A DNA stretch of 64,000 nucleotides from NCBI GenBank assembly GCA_964542475.1, contig CAZIUL010000014.1:1-64000 (forward strand), read 5' to 3'. The DNA comes from CAZIUL01 sp964542475 (GTDB lineage Bacteria; Planctomycetota; B15-G4; CAYZWU01). A program made the translations under genes and the position numbers. Below are positions 26,561-36,002 of the stretch, in pieces. The notes beneath the pieces were generated by a model that was not told the DNA's origin, searched no databases, and was given only the letters and a program-made list of their open reading frames with translations. Positions within the stretch are counted from its first letter, which is position 1, and every line of letters starts with the position of its first letter.

Positions 26561-28129
26561 TCAAAGAGGTATCAATCCGTGTTTCTTCTGCGGCCTGAGT
26601 GTTCGCTTGTCGCTCAGGACCTCCAGGGCCGCCGCAAGCGTCGCGCGTGTCTGGGCGGGCTCGATTATGTCATCCAGGTACCCCCGTGAGGCTGCAAAGT
26701 ATGGGTTTGCGAACGCGGCCTTGTATTCCTCGACAAGTTTCCTTCTCACGGCATCCTTATCTTCAGCTTCATCGAGCTCTTTCCGGTTGAGCAGATTCAC
26801 CGCGCCCTCCGCGCCCATAACCGCGATCTCGGCGGATGGCCAGGCATAGACACGATCCGCTCCCATATCCTTGGAGCACATCGCCAGAAACGCACCACCG
26901 TACGCCTTCCTTACTACAACGGTCAGCTTTGTAACGGTGGAGGCGCCGTACGCGAACAGCATCTTCGCACCGTGCCGGATGATTCCGCCGTACTCCTGAT
27001 CGATCCCCGGCAGAAAGCCCGGTACATCCACAAAGGTGATGATCGGTATGTTGAACGCGTTGCAGAACCGTATGAAGCGGGAGCCCTTGACCGAAGAGTT
27101 GATGTCGAGAACCCCGGCCTTGTGTTTGGGCTGGTTTGCGACTATACCGACGGTTCTTCCGAGGAGCCGTCCGAAACCGATCAGCAGGTTTTCGGCAAAA
27201 TGTTCCTGCACCTCCAGAAAGTCCGCGTCGTCAACAATCCCCCACACGACTTCACGCATGTCATACGCCATCTTCGAGTCCTCGGGAACTACATGGTTCA
27301 GCGCCTCACTATCGATGACATCGACGCCGTCCGGCCCGGAGCAATACGGCGACTCATCCATGTTGTTGCTCGGCAGAAAGGAGAGGAGTCGGCGCGTGAT
27401 GCTCAGCGCTTCCTCATCGTCCTCCGCAACGAAATGAACGACTCCCGAATAATGGGCATGGCTTTCCACTCCGCCCAGCGCATCGGCTGTAATCTCCTCG
27501 CCCGTGACCTGCCTGATCACCTGCGGGCCCGTGATGAAAAGCCGCCCCTCGTGCCGGACCTGAATTATGAAATCGGTTAGCGCAGGCGAGTACGCGGCGC
27601 CTCCCGCGCAAGGCCCCGCAACAATGCTGATCTGAGGCACTACACCGGAAAGCATGATGTTTCGGTTGAAGATCCCCCCGTATCCCGAAAGTGCGTCCAC
27701 TCCCTCTTGTATGCGCGCCCCGCCCGAGTCGTTTATGAACACGAACGGATCGCCCGTCTTCAGCGCGTCATCCATGAGCTGCTGGACCTTGTAAGCGTTG
27801 GCCTCGCCGACAGACCCGCCGGCAACGGTAAAGTCCTGGCTCGCGGCGTAAACGGTCCGCCCGTCCGCAAGGCCCACGCCCGTGACCACGCCCTCGCCCG
27901 GCACCTCTTTCCCTGCCATGCCGAAATGAGTGCACCGATGCTTCATGAAGAGGTGAGTTTCCTGAAACGAGTCGTGATCAAACAAGCAAGAGAGGCGCTC
28001 ACGCGCTGTCATCTTGCCGAGCTTGTGCTGCTTATCTATGCGACTCTTTCCACCGCCCTGTTGGTACTCGGAGCGTTTTTTCCAGAGCTGATCTACCCTG
28101 TCGCTGGTTCCTGATTTCAAACTGGACAT
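26561..28129 (-). CDS. mmdA: Acyl-CoA carboxyltransferase, methylmalonyl-CoA decarboxylase alpha subunit type
   Basis: A 522-residue crotonase-fold carboxyltransferase with two domains. It moves the carboxyl group from an acyl-CoA (methylmalonyl-CoA most likely) to biotin. Visible blocks: LGKMTARERLSCLFD, GGSVGEANAYKV, FINDSGGARIQEGV, GPCAGGAAYSPALTDF and, in the second domain, GFLPGIDQEYGGIIRHGAK and AYGGAFLAMCSKDMGAD. Size and sequence fit MmdA / PccB rather than the larger GcdA. With the next three genes it makes a complete sodium-pumping decarboxylase. It could also be a glutaconyl-CoA enzyme, given the nearby dehydratase activase, but the sequence favours methylmalonyl-CoA. First gene of the operon. 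Confidence 0.87.
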   Translation of the reverse strand: MSSLKSGTSDRVDQLWKKRSEYQQGGGKSRIDKQHKLGKMTARERLSCLFDHDSFQETHLFMKHRCTHFGMAGKEVPGEGVVTGVGLADGRTVYAASQDFTVAGGSVGEANAYKVQQLMDDALKTGDPFVFINDSGGARIQEGVDALSGYGGIFNRNIMLSGVVPQISIVAGPCAGGAAYSPALTDFIIQVRHEGRLFITGPQVIRQVTGEEITADALGGVESHAHYSGVVHFVAEDDEEALSITRRLLSFLPSNNMDESPYCSGPDGVDVIDSEALNHVVPEDSKMAYDMREVVWGIVDDADFLEVQEHFAENLLIGFGRLLGRTVGIVANQPKHKAGVLDINSSVKGSRFIRFCNAFNIPIITFVDVPGFLPGIDQEYGGIIRHGAKMLFAYGASTVTKLTVVVRKAYGGAFLAMCSKDMGADRVYAWPSAEIAVMGAEGAVNLLNRKELDEAEDKDAVRRKLVEEYKAAFANPYFAASRGYLDDIIEPAQTRATLAAALEVLSDKRTLRPQKKHGLIPL

Positions 28130-28260
28130 GTCTTCTCCCTTTCTGTATAGGCACAGGTTTATCTTTCGTCAAATTACTGATAAAAATGCAGGGTAAAACG
28201 CCGATGACAGGTAGGGGTACCCTTTTGGCGCCGCAATCGAGATATCGTCAAAAGAAAAGG

Positions 28261-28334
28261 CGGAAAGAACACGGATGGACACGGATCTTTTCATTCGGCG
28301 TTTGGAGGGACGGCTTCCACGCCGTCCACTCCAG
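28261..28334 (-). repeat. Dispersed repeat family D (inverted copy)
   Basis: Contains GAACACGGATGGACACGGATC and then GGCGTTTGGAGGGACGGC, the inverse of the units at 34876 and 38755. It ends in the hairpin GGACGGCTTCCACGCCGTCC. Lies in the 270-base gap before the MATE gene; nothing else is recognised in that gap. Confidence 0.75.
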
Positions 28335-28399
28335 GTTTACGATTCTTGCTTAAGCATTAACCTTATCAACCTGAGTTGTCTCAACCAATTCCCGAAAAC

Positions 28400-29755
28400 A
28401 TGGATATGACCAACAAAAAACACACACCGGGCGGGATAGGTGAGCTCTGGTTTCTGGCGTACCCGATAATCATCGCCACAATTTCACAGACCGTGATGGG
28501 TGTGGTGGACACGTTCTACATGGGCCGAGTCGGAACAGTTGAGCAGGGCGCGGTCGGGCTGGCAGCTGTACTCTACTGGAGCATGGCCTCTCTTTTCGTG
28601 GGCACTCTACAGGGCATATCAACCTTTTCTGCCCAGCATTACGGTGCGGGGGACTACAAGCGCTGCGGAAAAGATGCGTGGATAGGGCTCTACCTTACGC
28701 TGCCTTCCGCTGTTCTGCTGCTGGCCGCCTCCTTCTTCATCCTGCCGATCTTCGAGCTTATCGGTTCTGATGAAGCGGTGATACCGCACGCTGTTGATTA
28801 CCTTTCCATCCGCCTCTACGGGTCCTTCTTCGTCCTGGTGAACTATGCCCTGATCAGCTTTCTACGCGGAATTGGCGACACCAAAACGCCGATGTACTGC
28901 GCAATCGGAGCCAACATCCTCAACATCGTGCTCGACTATCCTCTCATCCTCGGCATCGAGGCCTGGGGGTTCAAAGGTTTCGGCGCGGCAGGCGCGGCAT
29001 CAGCTTCGGTCATTGCCACAGCCGTTTTCTCCGTTGTATACCTCGCGCTCTTTTTCTTCGGTAAACAGAGCCAAAAGTTCGGCACGCGACAAATCCGCGG
29101 ACCTGCCCTTAAAGATACAGCTTCCTTTCTCAAAACCGGCGCCCCCATAGGAGGCAGCTGGGCCCTGGAAATGGTCTGCTGGACATTCTTCATGGGGATC
29201 GTGAGCAGAATGGGAGAGGTCGCCCTTGCCGCCACGAGCATTATCGTGGAGGTGATGCATTTCTCGTTCATGATAGCGGTTTCGCTGAGCACCGCTGTCA
29301 CCACGCTCGTGGGCCAGTACCTAGGGGCAGAGGACGTGAAAACAGCTCAAAGATCGGCAAGGACCACCGTGTATTGCGGGGTGTTGTTCTGCCTTTCCAT
29401 GGGGATCCTGTTTTTTGTTCTGCGCGGCTGGATCATGTCGCTTTTTTCCCTGGACCCGCGTGTGATCGAAACCGGGAGCGTGATCTTCATCTACGTGGCT
29501 TCGTTCCAGTGTTTCGACGGTCTAGGTAAAACCTGCAACGGCGTGATACGCGGCGCAGGGGATACGCGCTGGCCCATGCTGATGACAATGGCGCTGGCAT
29601 GGGGTGTCTTTCTTCCGCTCACGTACATTCTTTGCGAGTTCACGGAAATCGGGGTACAAGGCGCTTGGCTCGCGGCAACCGTTTTCATTGCGTCATTGGG
29701 TGTGTGCATGTACCTGCGGTACCGATCGGGAAAGTGGAAGAGCATGCGGGTTTGA
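28400..29755 (+). CDS. MATE-family efflux transporter
   Basis: Multidrug and toxin extrusion type antiporter, 451 residues with about twelve hydrophobic segments in two similar halves. Typical blocks: ELWFLAYPIIIATISQTVMGVVD at the start (quoted in part), GRVGTVEQGAVGLA, NYALISFLRGIGDTKTPM and, in the second half, the matching GVIRGAGDTRWPM. It probably exports organic cations using sodium or protons. Start set at ATG 28400; a TTG at 28376 and another ATG at 28406 are possible. It is not in an operon with its neighbours, which run leftward on both sides. Confidence 0.9.
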   Translation: MDMTNKKHTPGGIGELWFLAYPIIIATISQTVMGVVDTFYMGRVGTVEQGAVGLAAVLYWSMASLFVGTLQGISTFSAQHYGAGDYKRCGKDAWIGLYLTLPSAVLLLAASFFILPIFELIGSDEAVIPHAVDYLSIRLYGSFFVLVNYALISFLRGIGDTKTPMYCAIGANILNIVLDYPLILGIEAWGFKGFGAAGAASASVIATAVFSVVYLALFFFGKQSQKFGTRQIRGPALKDTASFLKTGAPIGGSWALEMVCWTFFMGIVSRMGEVALAATSIIVEVMHFSFMIAVSLSTAVTTLVGQYLGAEDVKTAQRSARTTVYCGVLFCLSMGILFFVLRGWIMSLFSLDPRVIETGSVIFIYVASFQCFDGLGKTCNGVIRGAGDTRWPMLMTMALAWGVFLPLTYILCEFTEIGVQGAWLAATVFIASLGVCMYLRYRSGKWKSMRV

Positions 29756-29775
29756 GGGGGCGAACGGCCCGGTGA

Positions 29776-29845
29776 TGTAGGGCAACTTGATGTGCTTGCC
29801 CTCCGCTTCGGGCGTACGGCCGGCCGGCCGGTCGCCCCTACGGGA
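29776..29845 (-). repeat. Repeat family C hairpins at the stop of the L-2-hydroxyglutarate oxidase gene
   Basis: On the minus strand it opens GTAGGGGCGACCGGCCGGCCGG, with further complementary GGGCAA / TTGCCC arms. The TAG at 29838-29840 serves as stop codon for the neighbouring gene. Confidence 0.7.
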
Positions 29846-31046
29846 ACGCCTGGAGTACTCGGTCGGCGATCTCCTTTCCTATGTTTATCGATGCGGTTGC
29901 AGCGGGCGACGGGGCGTTCAGCACATGAACCATGCGCTCCCCTGTCATTATCCGGAAGTCATCCACGAGCGCGCCGCTTTCTTCCACCGCCTGGGCCCTG
30001 ACCCCTGCCCCGCCTCTTTTAACGTCTTCCATGCGTATGCCGGGTATCAGCTCCTGAAGCGACGCGACAAAGGCCTTCTTGCAGAAAGACCTGTAAAACT
30101 CCCTGAGACCGGTCCTCCAGTACTTGCCGGCCATCCGCCTGAATCCGGGAAAGATCGCGATCTCCAGCGAATCCCTGAACGAAAAGCTGAACCGTGTGTA
30201 GCCCTCCCTCTTGAAAGCAAGCACCGCGTTCGGCCCGGCTTCAACGCCGCCTCTCTTCATCCTTGTAAAATGAACGCCCAGGAAAGGGAACTTCGGATCG
30301 GGCACGGGATAGACGAGGTTCTTCACGAGCGAGGCACGGGACGGTACAAGTTCGTAGTACTCTCCCCTGAAAGGCACTATCCCGACCCCCGGCCTGCACC
30401 CGCACATCCCAGCCACCCTATCCGAGTATAACCCCGCGCAGTTCACTAGAAATCCGCATCGGAACGATCCTTTGGAGGTTTCGAGCACGAGCGCGCCGGG
30501 CTCTTTGATCACCCCATTCACTCGGGCGCTTGTATGAACCTGGCCGCCATTCTCCTCAACCACGGTTTTGTAAGCCCCGACCACCCTGACAAAATCAACA
30601 ATGCCTGTTTCAGGAACAAACAGCCCGGCCACGCCCCTCACATGGGGCTCATGCTCCCTGATCTCATCAGGTCCAAGCCGCCTGCACCCTGAAAGCCCGT
30701 TTGCCGCGGCCCTGCGCTCGAGCTCATCAAGGGCGGTAACCTGATCCTCGCGTGTCGCAACCACGATCTTTCCGCACCGCTCGAAAGGGATGTCATGCTC
30801 CGCGCAAAACGCGTAAAGCGCTTCCCGGCCGCGAACGCAGTTTATTGCCTTGAGCGAGCCCGGCTTGTAATAGAGGCCGGAATGAATCACTCCGCTGTTG
30901 TTTCCTGTCTGATGCGCGGCAAGGCGATCCTCCGCCTCGAATACCGCGAGGGAGCGGTTCGGGTCCTTTTTCAATATTGCCATTGCAGTAGCCATACCCA
31001 CGATGCCACCGCCTATGATCGCGATATCGTACCGTGATGAGTTCAT
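29838..31046 (-). CDS. lhgO: L-2-hydroxyglutarate oxidase / dehydrogenase (FAD-dependent)
   Basis: A DAO-fold flavoprotein of 402 residues. The N-terminal FAD-binding GGGIVGMATAMAI is followed by HQTGNNSGVIHSGLYYKPG, characteristic of LhgO, then NCAGLYSDRVA. A C-terminal GGAGVRAQAV and NAPSPAATASINIG complete the family pattern. It oxidises L-2-hydroxyglutarate to 2-oxoglutarate, passing electrons to a quinone or another acceptor. Close neighbours include a 2-hydroxyacyl-CoA dehydratase activase and a sodium-pumping decarboxylase, so a 2-hydroxyglutarate link is conceivable. It is separated from them by an oppositely directed MATE gene, so this is speculative. Confidence 0.88.
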   Translation of the reverse strand: MNSSRYDIAIIGGGIVGMATAMAILKKDPNRSLAVFEAEDRLAAHQTGNNSGVIHSGLYYKPGSLKAINCVRGREALYAFCAEHDIPFERCGKIVVATREDQVTALDELERRAAANGLSGCRRLGPDEIREHEPHVRGVAGLFVPETGIVDFVRVVGAYKTVVEENGGQVHTSARVNGVIKEPGALVLETSKGSFRCGFLVNCAGLYSDRVAGMCGCRPGVGIVPFRGEYYELVPSRASLVKNLVYPVPDPKFPFLGVHFTRMKRGGVEAGPNAVLAFKREGYTRFSFSFRDSLEIAIFPGFRRMAGKYWRTGLREFYRSFCKKAFVASLQELIPGIRMEDVKRGGAGVRAQAVEESGALVDDFRIMTGERMVHVLNAPSPAATASINIGKEIADRVLQAFP

Positions 31047-31069
31047 GCCCTGCGCTCCGATCAGCCAGC

Positions 31070-31128
31070 GGGATGGCCGGCTTAACCGCCGGCTGAAAGA
31101 GGCGGCCGGCTTGGCCGTGGTCCATCCC
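31070..31128. repeat. Nested GC-rich hairpin between divergent genes
   Basis: GGGATGG ... CCATCCC outer arms enclose GCCGGCTTAACCGCCGGC and GGCCGGCTTGGCC. It sits between the divergent lhgO and LplT-Aas genes, where a hairpin could act on either 5' leader. Confidence 0.6.
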
Positions 31129-31258
31129 GGTTCCTCGGTATCCGATAATCATGTACAATTATTCAAGAGATTCTGTATAAAAAGCAACGCGTCCTTTTAA
31201 ATAATGCGAGGCGTATTTTTCTATTCAACAGATCTTCATTGCCAAAATCAGCGACGTA

Positions 31259-34200
31259 ATGAAAAAAGGCGGTTCTGAAGTGCGAAAAGAGCTGAAAACT
31301 TTCTGGGCGCTCAACGGGGTCATGTTCCAGGGCGCGCTCAGCGACAACATATTCAAACTCATGCTCGCCATGCTCGCGATACGGCTCGCCGGCGCCGAAC
31401 ATCCGGGCGACAGGGAAGCTGCCACATCCCTGGCGGGAGCCTACAAGATGATAGTGGATGTCGCGTTCATCCTGCCGTTCATCCTGGCGGTGTCCGTGGC
31501 GGGCTGGCTGAGCGACCGTTTCTCAAAGGTGCGCGTGACCCGGGGGACCAAGGCCATGGAGGCGGTCACCATGTCGATCGCGGTCATGACCCTTGCCTTT
31601 GAAAACGTGTGGCTGACAACCGGTGTCCTTTTCCTGATGGGGCTCCAGTCAGCCCTTTTCAGCCCCTCTAAGTACGGGATCCTGCCCGAGCTTCTTCCCA
31701 ACGATAAGCTGGCATGGGGAAACGGCATCCTGCAGGGATGGACCTTTCTCGCCATCATAGTCGGCACCATAGCGGGACCTTGGATCTACGGCTGCTTCGA
31801 GCACGAGCTCTGGGTGCCGGGCATCTTTCTTGTGGTTCTGGCAAGCCTCGGCTTCCTGATCTCCATGCTGATGAACCCGATTGCGGCAGCATCCCCGGCC
31901 GAGCCTTTCCTTCTGAACCCCTTGCGCATGCTACACCGTTACGGCAGGGAGATCCTCGAACAGACAGGTCTCAGGTGGTCTGTTTTCGGCATGGTCGTCT
32001 GGTGGATGGCGGGCGTGATGTGCCAGGGCGCGGCCATCCTTGTGGCAAAGCAGGTCCTCGACTGCAGCGACGCGGAGACCGGCCTGGCTCTTCTTCCCAT
32101 CGTGGTGGGGATCGGGCTCGGGTGCATGCTAACAGGAATGATCTCAAAAGACAGGATCGAGCTGGGGCTTGTTCCGTTCGGCGCGCTCGCCATGTTTCTG
32201 ACCTGTACCATCGTCTGGTGGGCCACACCGGATATGGAATCGCTGAAGACTCTTCACCAGGACGCGCTGTCCTCCTTGAAGATCAGGCTTCCGGCGTTGA
32301 TGGGTCTTGTGGGCCTTGTATGCGGATTTTTCATAGTGCCTCTTCAGTCTTATGTACTCAAGATCACCGACCCTAAGGTCCGCGGCGGGGTCTGGGCAGC
32401 CAGCAACGTTCTCACGGCTCTGGGCATGATTGCGGGCGCGCTGACCGCGGGTGTCATCGTCATGATGACATCATCACCCGGCCTCGTGTTCCTCGTGGGC
32501 GGCCTGCTCATGCTCCTGGCCGGCATCGTCATCTGCCTCCGATTCCCCATGATCCCGCTCCGCTTCCTTGTCTTGGTGATCTTCAACGGGTTCTACAAGG
32601 TAAGGGCAAAAGGGCTTGAAAACATACCGGACGAAGGCGGGGCTTTGGTCGCGGCAAACCACCAGTCATACATCGACGCTGTTCTGCTGAGCTCTCTTGC
32701 TGAGCAGCCGATCCGGTTCATCATGTCCGACGAGTTCTATCGCAAGTGGTTCCTGTGGCCGTTTGCGCGTCTGACGCGCTCGATTCCGGTGCACAGGACG
32801 CTGTCCGCGCGCTCCCTGCTCGAGGGCCTTAAATCTGCCCGGATGAGCATCAAGCAGGACGAAATAGTGGGCATCTTCCCGGAGGGGCAGATGACCCGAA
32901 CCGGCATGCTGCTGCCTTTCGAGAAGGGGTTCATGCGCGTGATGAAGGGCGTTGAGAAGCCGATCATTCCGATAGCCATCGACGGCGCCTACGACTCGAG
33001 CCTTTCCGTTTCCTCCGGGTTCTTCCGGGTACGCTTCCGGCTTCCGTGGCCGTGGCCTCGGCGGCGCCTTAACGTGGCTGTTGGAGAGCCGCTGTCCGGC
33101 GACACGTCCGCGCCTGAGCTGAGAAAACGGATCATTGACCTCATGACAGACGCTTTCGCGTTCAGAAAGGAACGCACTCCGCCTCTGCACCGCATGGCGA
33201 TCAGGTCACTCAGAAAAAATCCGTTTGCACGAAAGTTTACGGACCCCTCGATCGAGGGAGCTGTTTCCGGGGCGGGCATGCTCGCGGCGATCGTCGCCCT
33301 GGGAAGCAAACTCAAAAAGGAGTGGGAGTTCGATGACAACGTGGCAATACTCCTGCCGCCCTCCATCCCGGCGTGCGCGGTCAACATGGCAGCCTCCACA
33401 GCCGGCAAGGTTTCCGTGAACATGAACTACACCTCATCCCTCTCCATCCTGGAGCAGATCACGAAAAGCTGTGACCTCCGCCTGCTCATAACATCGAGAA
33501 TCTTCCTGAAAAAATCCGGGGTCGAGCTCCCTGATATCGATCGCATCATCTACCTGGAGGATGTCCGTAAGCTGACTCGCGAAGAAAAGTTCGTATCTCT
33601 CGCACGCGGTCTCTTCCTGCCGGTGGCACGAATTGAGCGCCTGTTCGGCAGAAAAAGGCCCGCGCGTGCCGACGACGTTGTCACCTACATATTCACGAGC
33701 GGCTCCACAGGCACGCCCAAGGGAGTGCCGCTTACCCACTGGAACCTCGGATCCAACATCCTGGGCGCGTGGCAGATGTTTCAAAGCTCCCCCGGATCGA
33801 AAATGCTCGGCATGCTTCCGTTTTTTCATTCGTTCGGTTACCTGACCCACTTCTGGCTTCCCCTTGCCAAAGGCATTGGAGTTGCGTTCTGTCCCAACCC
33901 GCTCGATGCAGCACAGGTGGGTCTGCTCGCTGAAAAACACTCGGTAACGCACCTTCTTGCGACTCCGACATTTCTATCCATGTACTCGAGAAGGGTTCAT
34001 CCGGGCCAGTTCGGGTCGATCGAGGTCGTGTTAACAGGGGCTGAGAAGCTCCGTTCGCGCACTGCGGAGGTTTTTGAAAAAAGGTTCGGAATCAGGCCGA
34101 TGGAAGGATACGGTTGCACGGAATGCTCCCCCATCGTCACAATGAACAGCCCCGACTATCGCGAAACCGGCATTTTCCAGCAGGGTGTCAGATCGGGGAG

Positions 34201-34774
34201 CATCGGCCGACCCCTGCCCGGTGTCACGATCCGCATCGAGGACCTGGATACGGGGAAGGAGCTGTTGCCCGGCAAGGCCGGCATGCTGCTTGTCAAGGGG
34301 CCCAACGTGATGAGCGGCTACTTACGGATGCCCGAGGAAAGCGCCGAGGTTCTGAAGAACGGGTGGTACGTCACTGGGGATGTGGCCCGTGTCGATGAGC
34401 ACGGTTTTGTAACCGTAACCGACAGGCTTTCCCGCTTCTCCAAGATAAGCGGCGAGATGGTTCCGCACATACGCGTGGAGGATGCGCTCCAGGAGGCGGC
34501 AGGCATGGATGAGATGGTCTTTGCCGTGACCGGGATCCCGGATCCGGCACGGGGCGAGCGCCTCGTTGTGCTTTACACGGTCTCGGACGATCTGGCAATG
34601 GATGCTGCCGAGCGCCTCAAAGAGTCGGGCCTTCCCATGCTCTGGATCCCCAAGCAGCAAGACTTCATCCGGGTTGATTCCATACCCATTCTCGGTACGG
34701 GCAAGCCCGACCTGAAACGGATCAGGGAAGTGGCCGGGGAAGATGAACGGTACCAGCGCTTTTCAACCGAATGA
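31259..34774 (+). CDS. LplT-PlsC-Aas trifunctional fusion: lysophospholipid transporter, acyltransferase and acyl-ACP/CoA synthetase
   Basis: A 1,171-residue membrane protein in three parts. First, a major-facilitator lysophospholipid flippase-like domain (about 1-440, twelve hydrophobic segments). Second, a PlsC acyltransferase with NHQSYIDAVLL (the HX4D site) and FPEGQMTRTG. Third, an AMP-forming acyl-ACP synthetase with YIFTSGSTGTPKGVPLTH, GYGCTECSP and WYVTGDVARVDEHGF. In enterobacteria the same functions come as LplT plus Aas and recycle 2-acyl-lysophosphatidylethanolamine in the inner membrane. The fusion puts transport and reacylation in one chain. The ATG at 31259 starts just before the first membrane segment. 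Confidence 0.9.
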   Translation: MKKGGSEVRKELKTFWALNGVMFQGALSDNIFKLMLAMLAIRLAGAEHPGDREAATSLAGAYKMIVDVAFILPFILAVSVAGWLSDRFSKVRVTRGTKAMEAVTMSIAVMTLAFENVWLTTGVLFLMGLQSALFSPSKYGILPELLPNDKLAWGNGILQGWTFLAIIVGTIAGPWIYGCFEHELWVPGIFLVVLASLGFLISMLMNPIAAASPAEPFLLNPLRMLHRYGREILEQTGLRWSVFGMVVWWMAGVMCQGAAILVAKQVLDCSDAETGLALLPIVVGIGLGCMLTGMISKDRIELGLVPFGALAMFLTCTIVWWATPDMESLKTLHQDALSSLKIRLPALMGLVGLVCGFFIVPLQSYVLKITDPKVRGGVWAASNVLTALGMIAGALTAGVIVMMTSSPGLVFLVGGLLMLLAGIVICLRFPMIPLRFLVLVIFNGFYKVRAKGLENIPDEGGALVAANHQSYIDAVLLSSLAEQPIRFIMSDEFYRKWFLWPFARLTRSIPVHRTLSARSLLEGLKSARMSIKQDEIVGIFPEGQMTRTGMLLPFEKGFMRVMKGVEKPIIPIAIDGAYDSSLSVSSGFFRVRFRLPWPWPRRRLNVAVGEPLSGDTSAPELRKRIIDLMTDAFAFRKERTPPLHRMAIRSLRKNPFARKFTDPSIEGAVSGAGMLAAIVALGSKLKKEWEFDDNVAILLPPSIPACAVNMAASTAGKVSVNMNYTSSLSILEQITKSCDLRLLITSRIFLKKSGVELPDIDRIIYLEDVRKLTREEKFVSLARGLFLPVARIERLFGRKRPARADDVVTYIFTSGSTGTPKGVPLTHWNLGSNILGAWQMFQSSPGSKMLGMLPFFHSFGYLTHFWLPLAKGIGVAFCPNPLDAAQVGLLAEKHSVTHLLATPTFLSMYSRRVHPGQFGSIEVVLTGAEKLRSRTAEVFEKRFGIRPMEGYGCTECSPIVTMNSPDYRETGIFQQGVRSGSIGRPLPGVTIRIEDLDTGKELLPGKAGMLLVKGPNVMSGYLRMPEESAEVLKNGWYVTGDVARVDEHGFVTVTDRLSRFSKISGEMVPHIRVEDALQEAAGMDEMVFAVTGIPDPARGERLVVLYTVSDDLAMDAAERLKESGLPMLWIPKQQDFIRVDSIPILGTGKPDLKRIREVAGEDERYQRFSTE

Positions 34775-34814
34775 AAACAGGCGGGCCGGATTCCTTCCCG
34801 ACCGGAAGAGGACC

Positions 34815-34879
34815 GCATGGAGGGCGTCGCTTTGTCGACGCCGGAAGAGAAGAGGCGGCAAGAGACTGCCGCCCTCCAA
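34815..34879 (+). repeat. Dispersed hairpin repeat family B
   Basis: GGAGGGCGTCGCTTTGTCGACGCC followed by GAGGCGGCAAGAGACTGCCGCC, a diverged version of the units at 10325, 14240 and 24400 with the two hairpins in swapped order. Confidence 0.75.
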
Positions 34880-34922
34880 ACGCCGGATAAAAAGATCCGT
34901 GTTCATCCGTGGTTCTCTTTTT
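34876..34922 (+). repeat. Dispersed repeat family D
   Basis: CCAAACGCCGGATAAAAAGATCCGTG then TTCATCCGTGGTTCTCTTT. It matches 38781-38823 and, inverted, 28261-28310. Directly joined to family B on the left and family C on the right. Confidence 0.75.
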
Positions 34923-34926
34923 CTTC

Positions 34927-34951
34927 CGGGCGGTTCGCGAACCGCCCCTAC
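34927..34951 (-). repeat. Repeat family C hairpin at the stop of the YhdH-type gene
   Basis: On the minus strand GTAGGGGCGGTTCGCGAACC followed by GCCC: a perfect 11-12 bp stem. TAG at 34948-34950 is the stop codon of the neighbouring reductase gene. Confidence 0.8.
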
Positions 34952-35937
34952 AGCCTGACAACCACCCTGCCGCGGGTCCTGCCGCGAAGGATATCGTCGA
35001 TCGCCTTGTCGAGTCCGTCCAGCCCGATCTCGACCGCTATCTTATCGAGCTTATCAGGTTTCCACGGGCCTGCCATGTTCGACCAGATCCGTTTGCGCAC
35101 ATCCATGGGGCACTCGGCTGATTCGATGCCGACCATGCTCACCCCGCGAAGGATGAACGGAAAAACGGTGAGCGAAAATCCGGGCCCGCCCACGAGGCCG
35201 TACACCGCTACCACCCCATACGGCTTGAGCGACTTTACCGCGTTCTCAAGCGTGGTGCCTCCCACGCCATCCACAACGCTTGCCCATCGTTTCGACAGCA
35301 TCGGCCTGTCCGTGGATCCGCTGAGCTCGGATCTGTCAAGCACTGTTGCCGCGCCGAGCTCCTCTAGAAAACGGTGGGCAGCAGCGCTTCCGGTCCCTGC
35401 CTCCACCTCGAATCCGAGCATTGTCAGCATGGCAACAGCCAGGCTGCCAACCCCGCCGCTGGCGCCCGTGACAAGCACAGGGCCGCTGCCGGGCACGATC
35501 GCGCGGCTCAGCAGCGCTTCCACACAAAGCCCGGCGGTGAGCCCGCCTGTGCCCAGTATCATTGACTCCCGGAGTGTCAACCCGTCAGGAAGAGGCACGA
35601 TCCAATCCGCAGGAATCCTGATCATCCCCTGGAAACCGCCGGGCGTGTTCATGCCCAGGTCGTATCCGGTAACGACAACCTTTTGCCCGCGCGTGAACCT
35701 GCTGTCGTCTGAGTGTGCGACAATCCCCGCGGCATCGATTCCCGGTGTGTGAGGAAATCTCTTTGAAACCCCGGGATTCCCCGAGGCGGAAAGCGCGTCC
35801 TTGTAGTTGAGTGCGGAATAAGCCACATCGATCAGCACATCGCCCGGGGGGAGATCATCAACGCTGATCGTCTTCTTCGCGCCGACGAACCGACCCTCTA
35901 CCCTATCCACGCGGAACGCTTCAAACTTTTCAGACAT
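34948..35937 (-). CDS. YhdH/AcuI-type NADPH-dependent acryloyl-CoA reductase / quinone oxidoreductase
   Basis: Medium-chain reductase without structural zinc, 329 residues. An N-terminal GroES-like domain (SALNYKDALSASGNPGV, HTPGIDAAGIV) and a Rossmann domain with VLVTGASGGVGSLAVAML are present. This is the YhdH/YhfP pattern; AcuI of this family reduces acryloyl-CoA to propionyl-CoA using NADPH. Propionyl-CoA would fit with the methylmalonyl-CoA decarboxylase operon some 8 kb away (inference). ATG 35937 is preferred to the in-frame GTG three codons earlier because GGAG lies at the right distance. Confidence 0.85.
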   Translation of the reverse strand: MSEKFEAFRVDRVEGRFVGAKKTISVDDLPPGDVLIDVAYSALNYKDALSASGNPGVSKRFPHTPGIDAAGIVAHSDDSRFTRGQKVVVTGYDLGMNTPGGFQGMIRIPADWIVPLPDGLTLRESMILGTGGLTAGLCVEALLSRAIVPGSGPVLVTGASGGVGSLAVAMLTMLGFEVEAGTGSAAAHRFLEELGAATVLDRSELSGSTDRPMLSKRWASVVDGVGGTTLENAVKSLKPYGVVAVYGLVGGPGFSLTVFPFILRGVSMVGIESAECPMDVRKRIWSNMAGPWKPDKLDKIAVEIGLDGLDKAIDDILRGRTRGRVVVRL

Positions 35938-36002
35938 CTTCAACACTCCATACCCGGTTTATCCGCATTCGCACATAAGCCGCATTCCCTTTGGAGTCCG
36001 TT

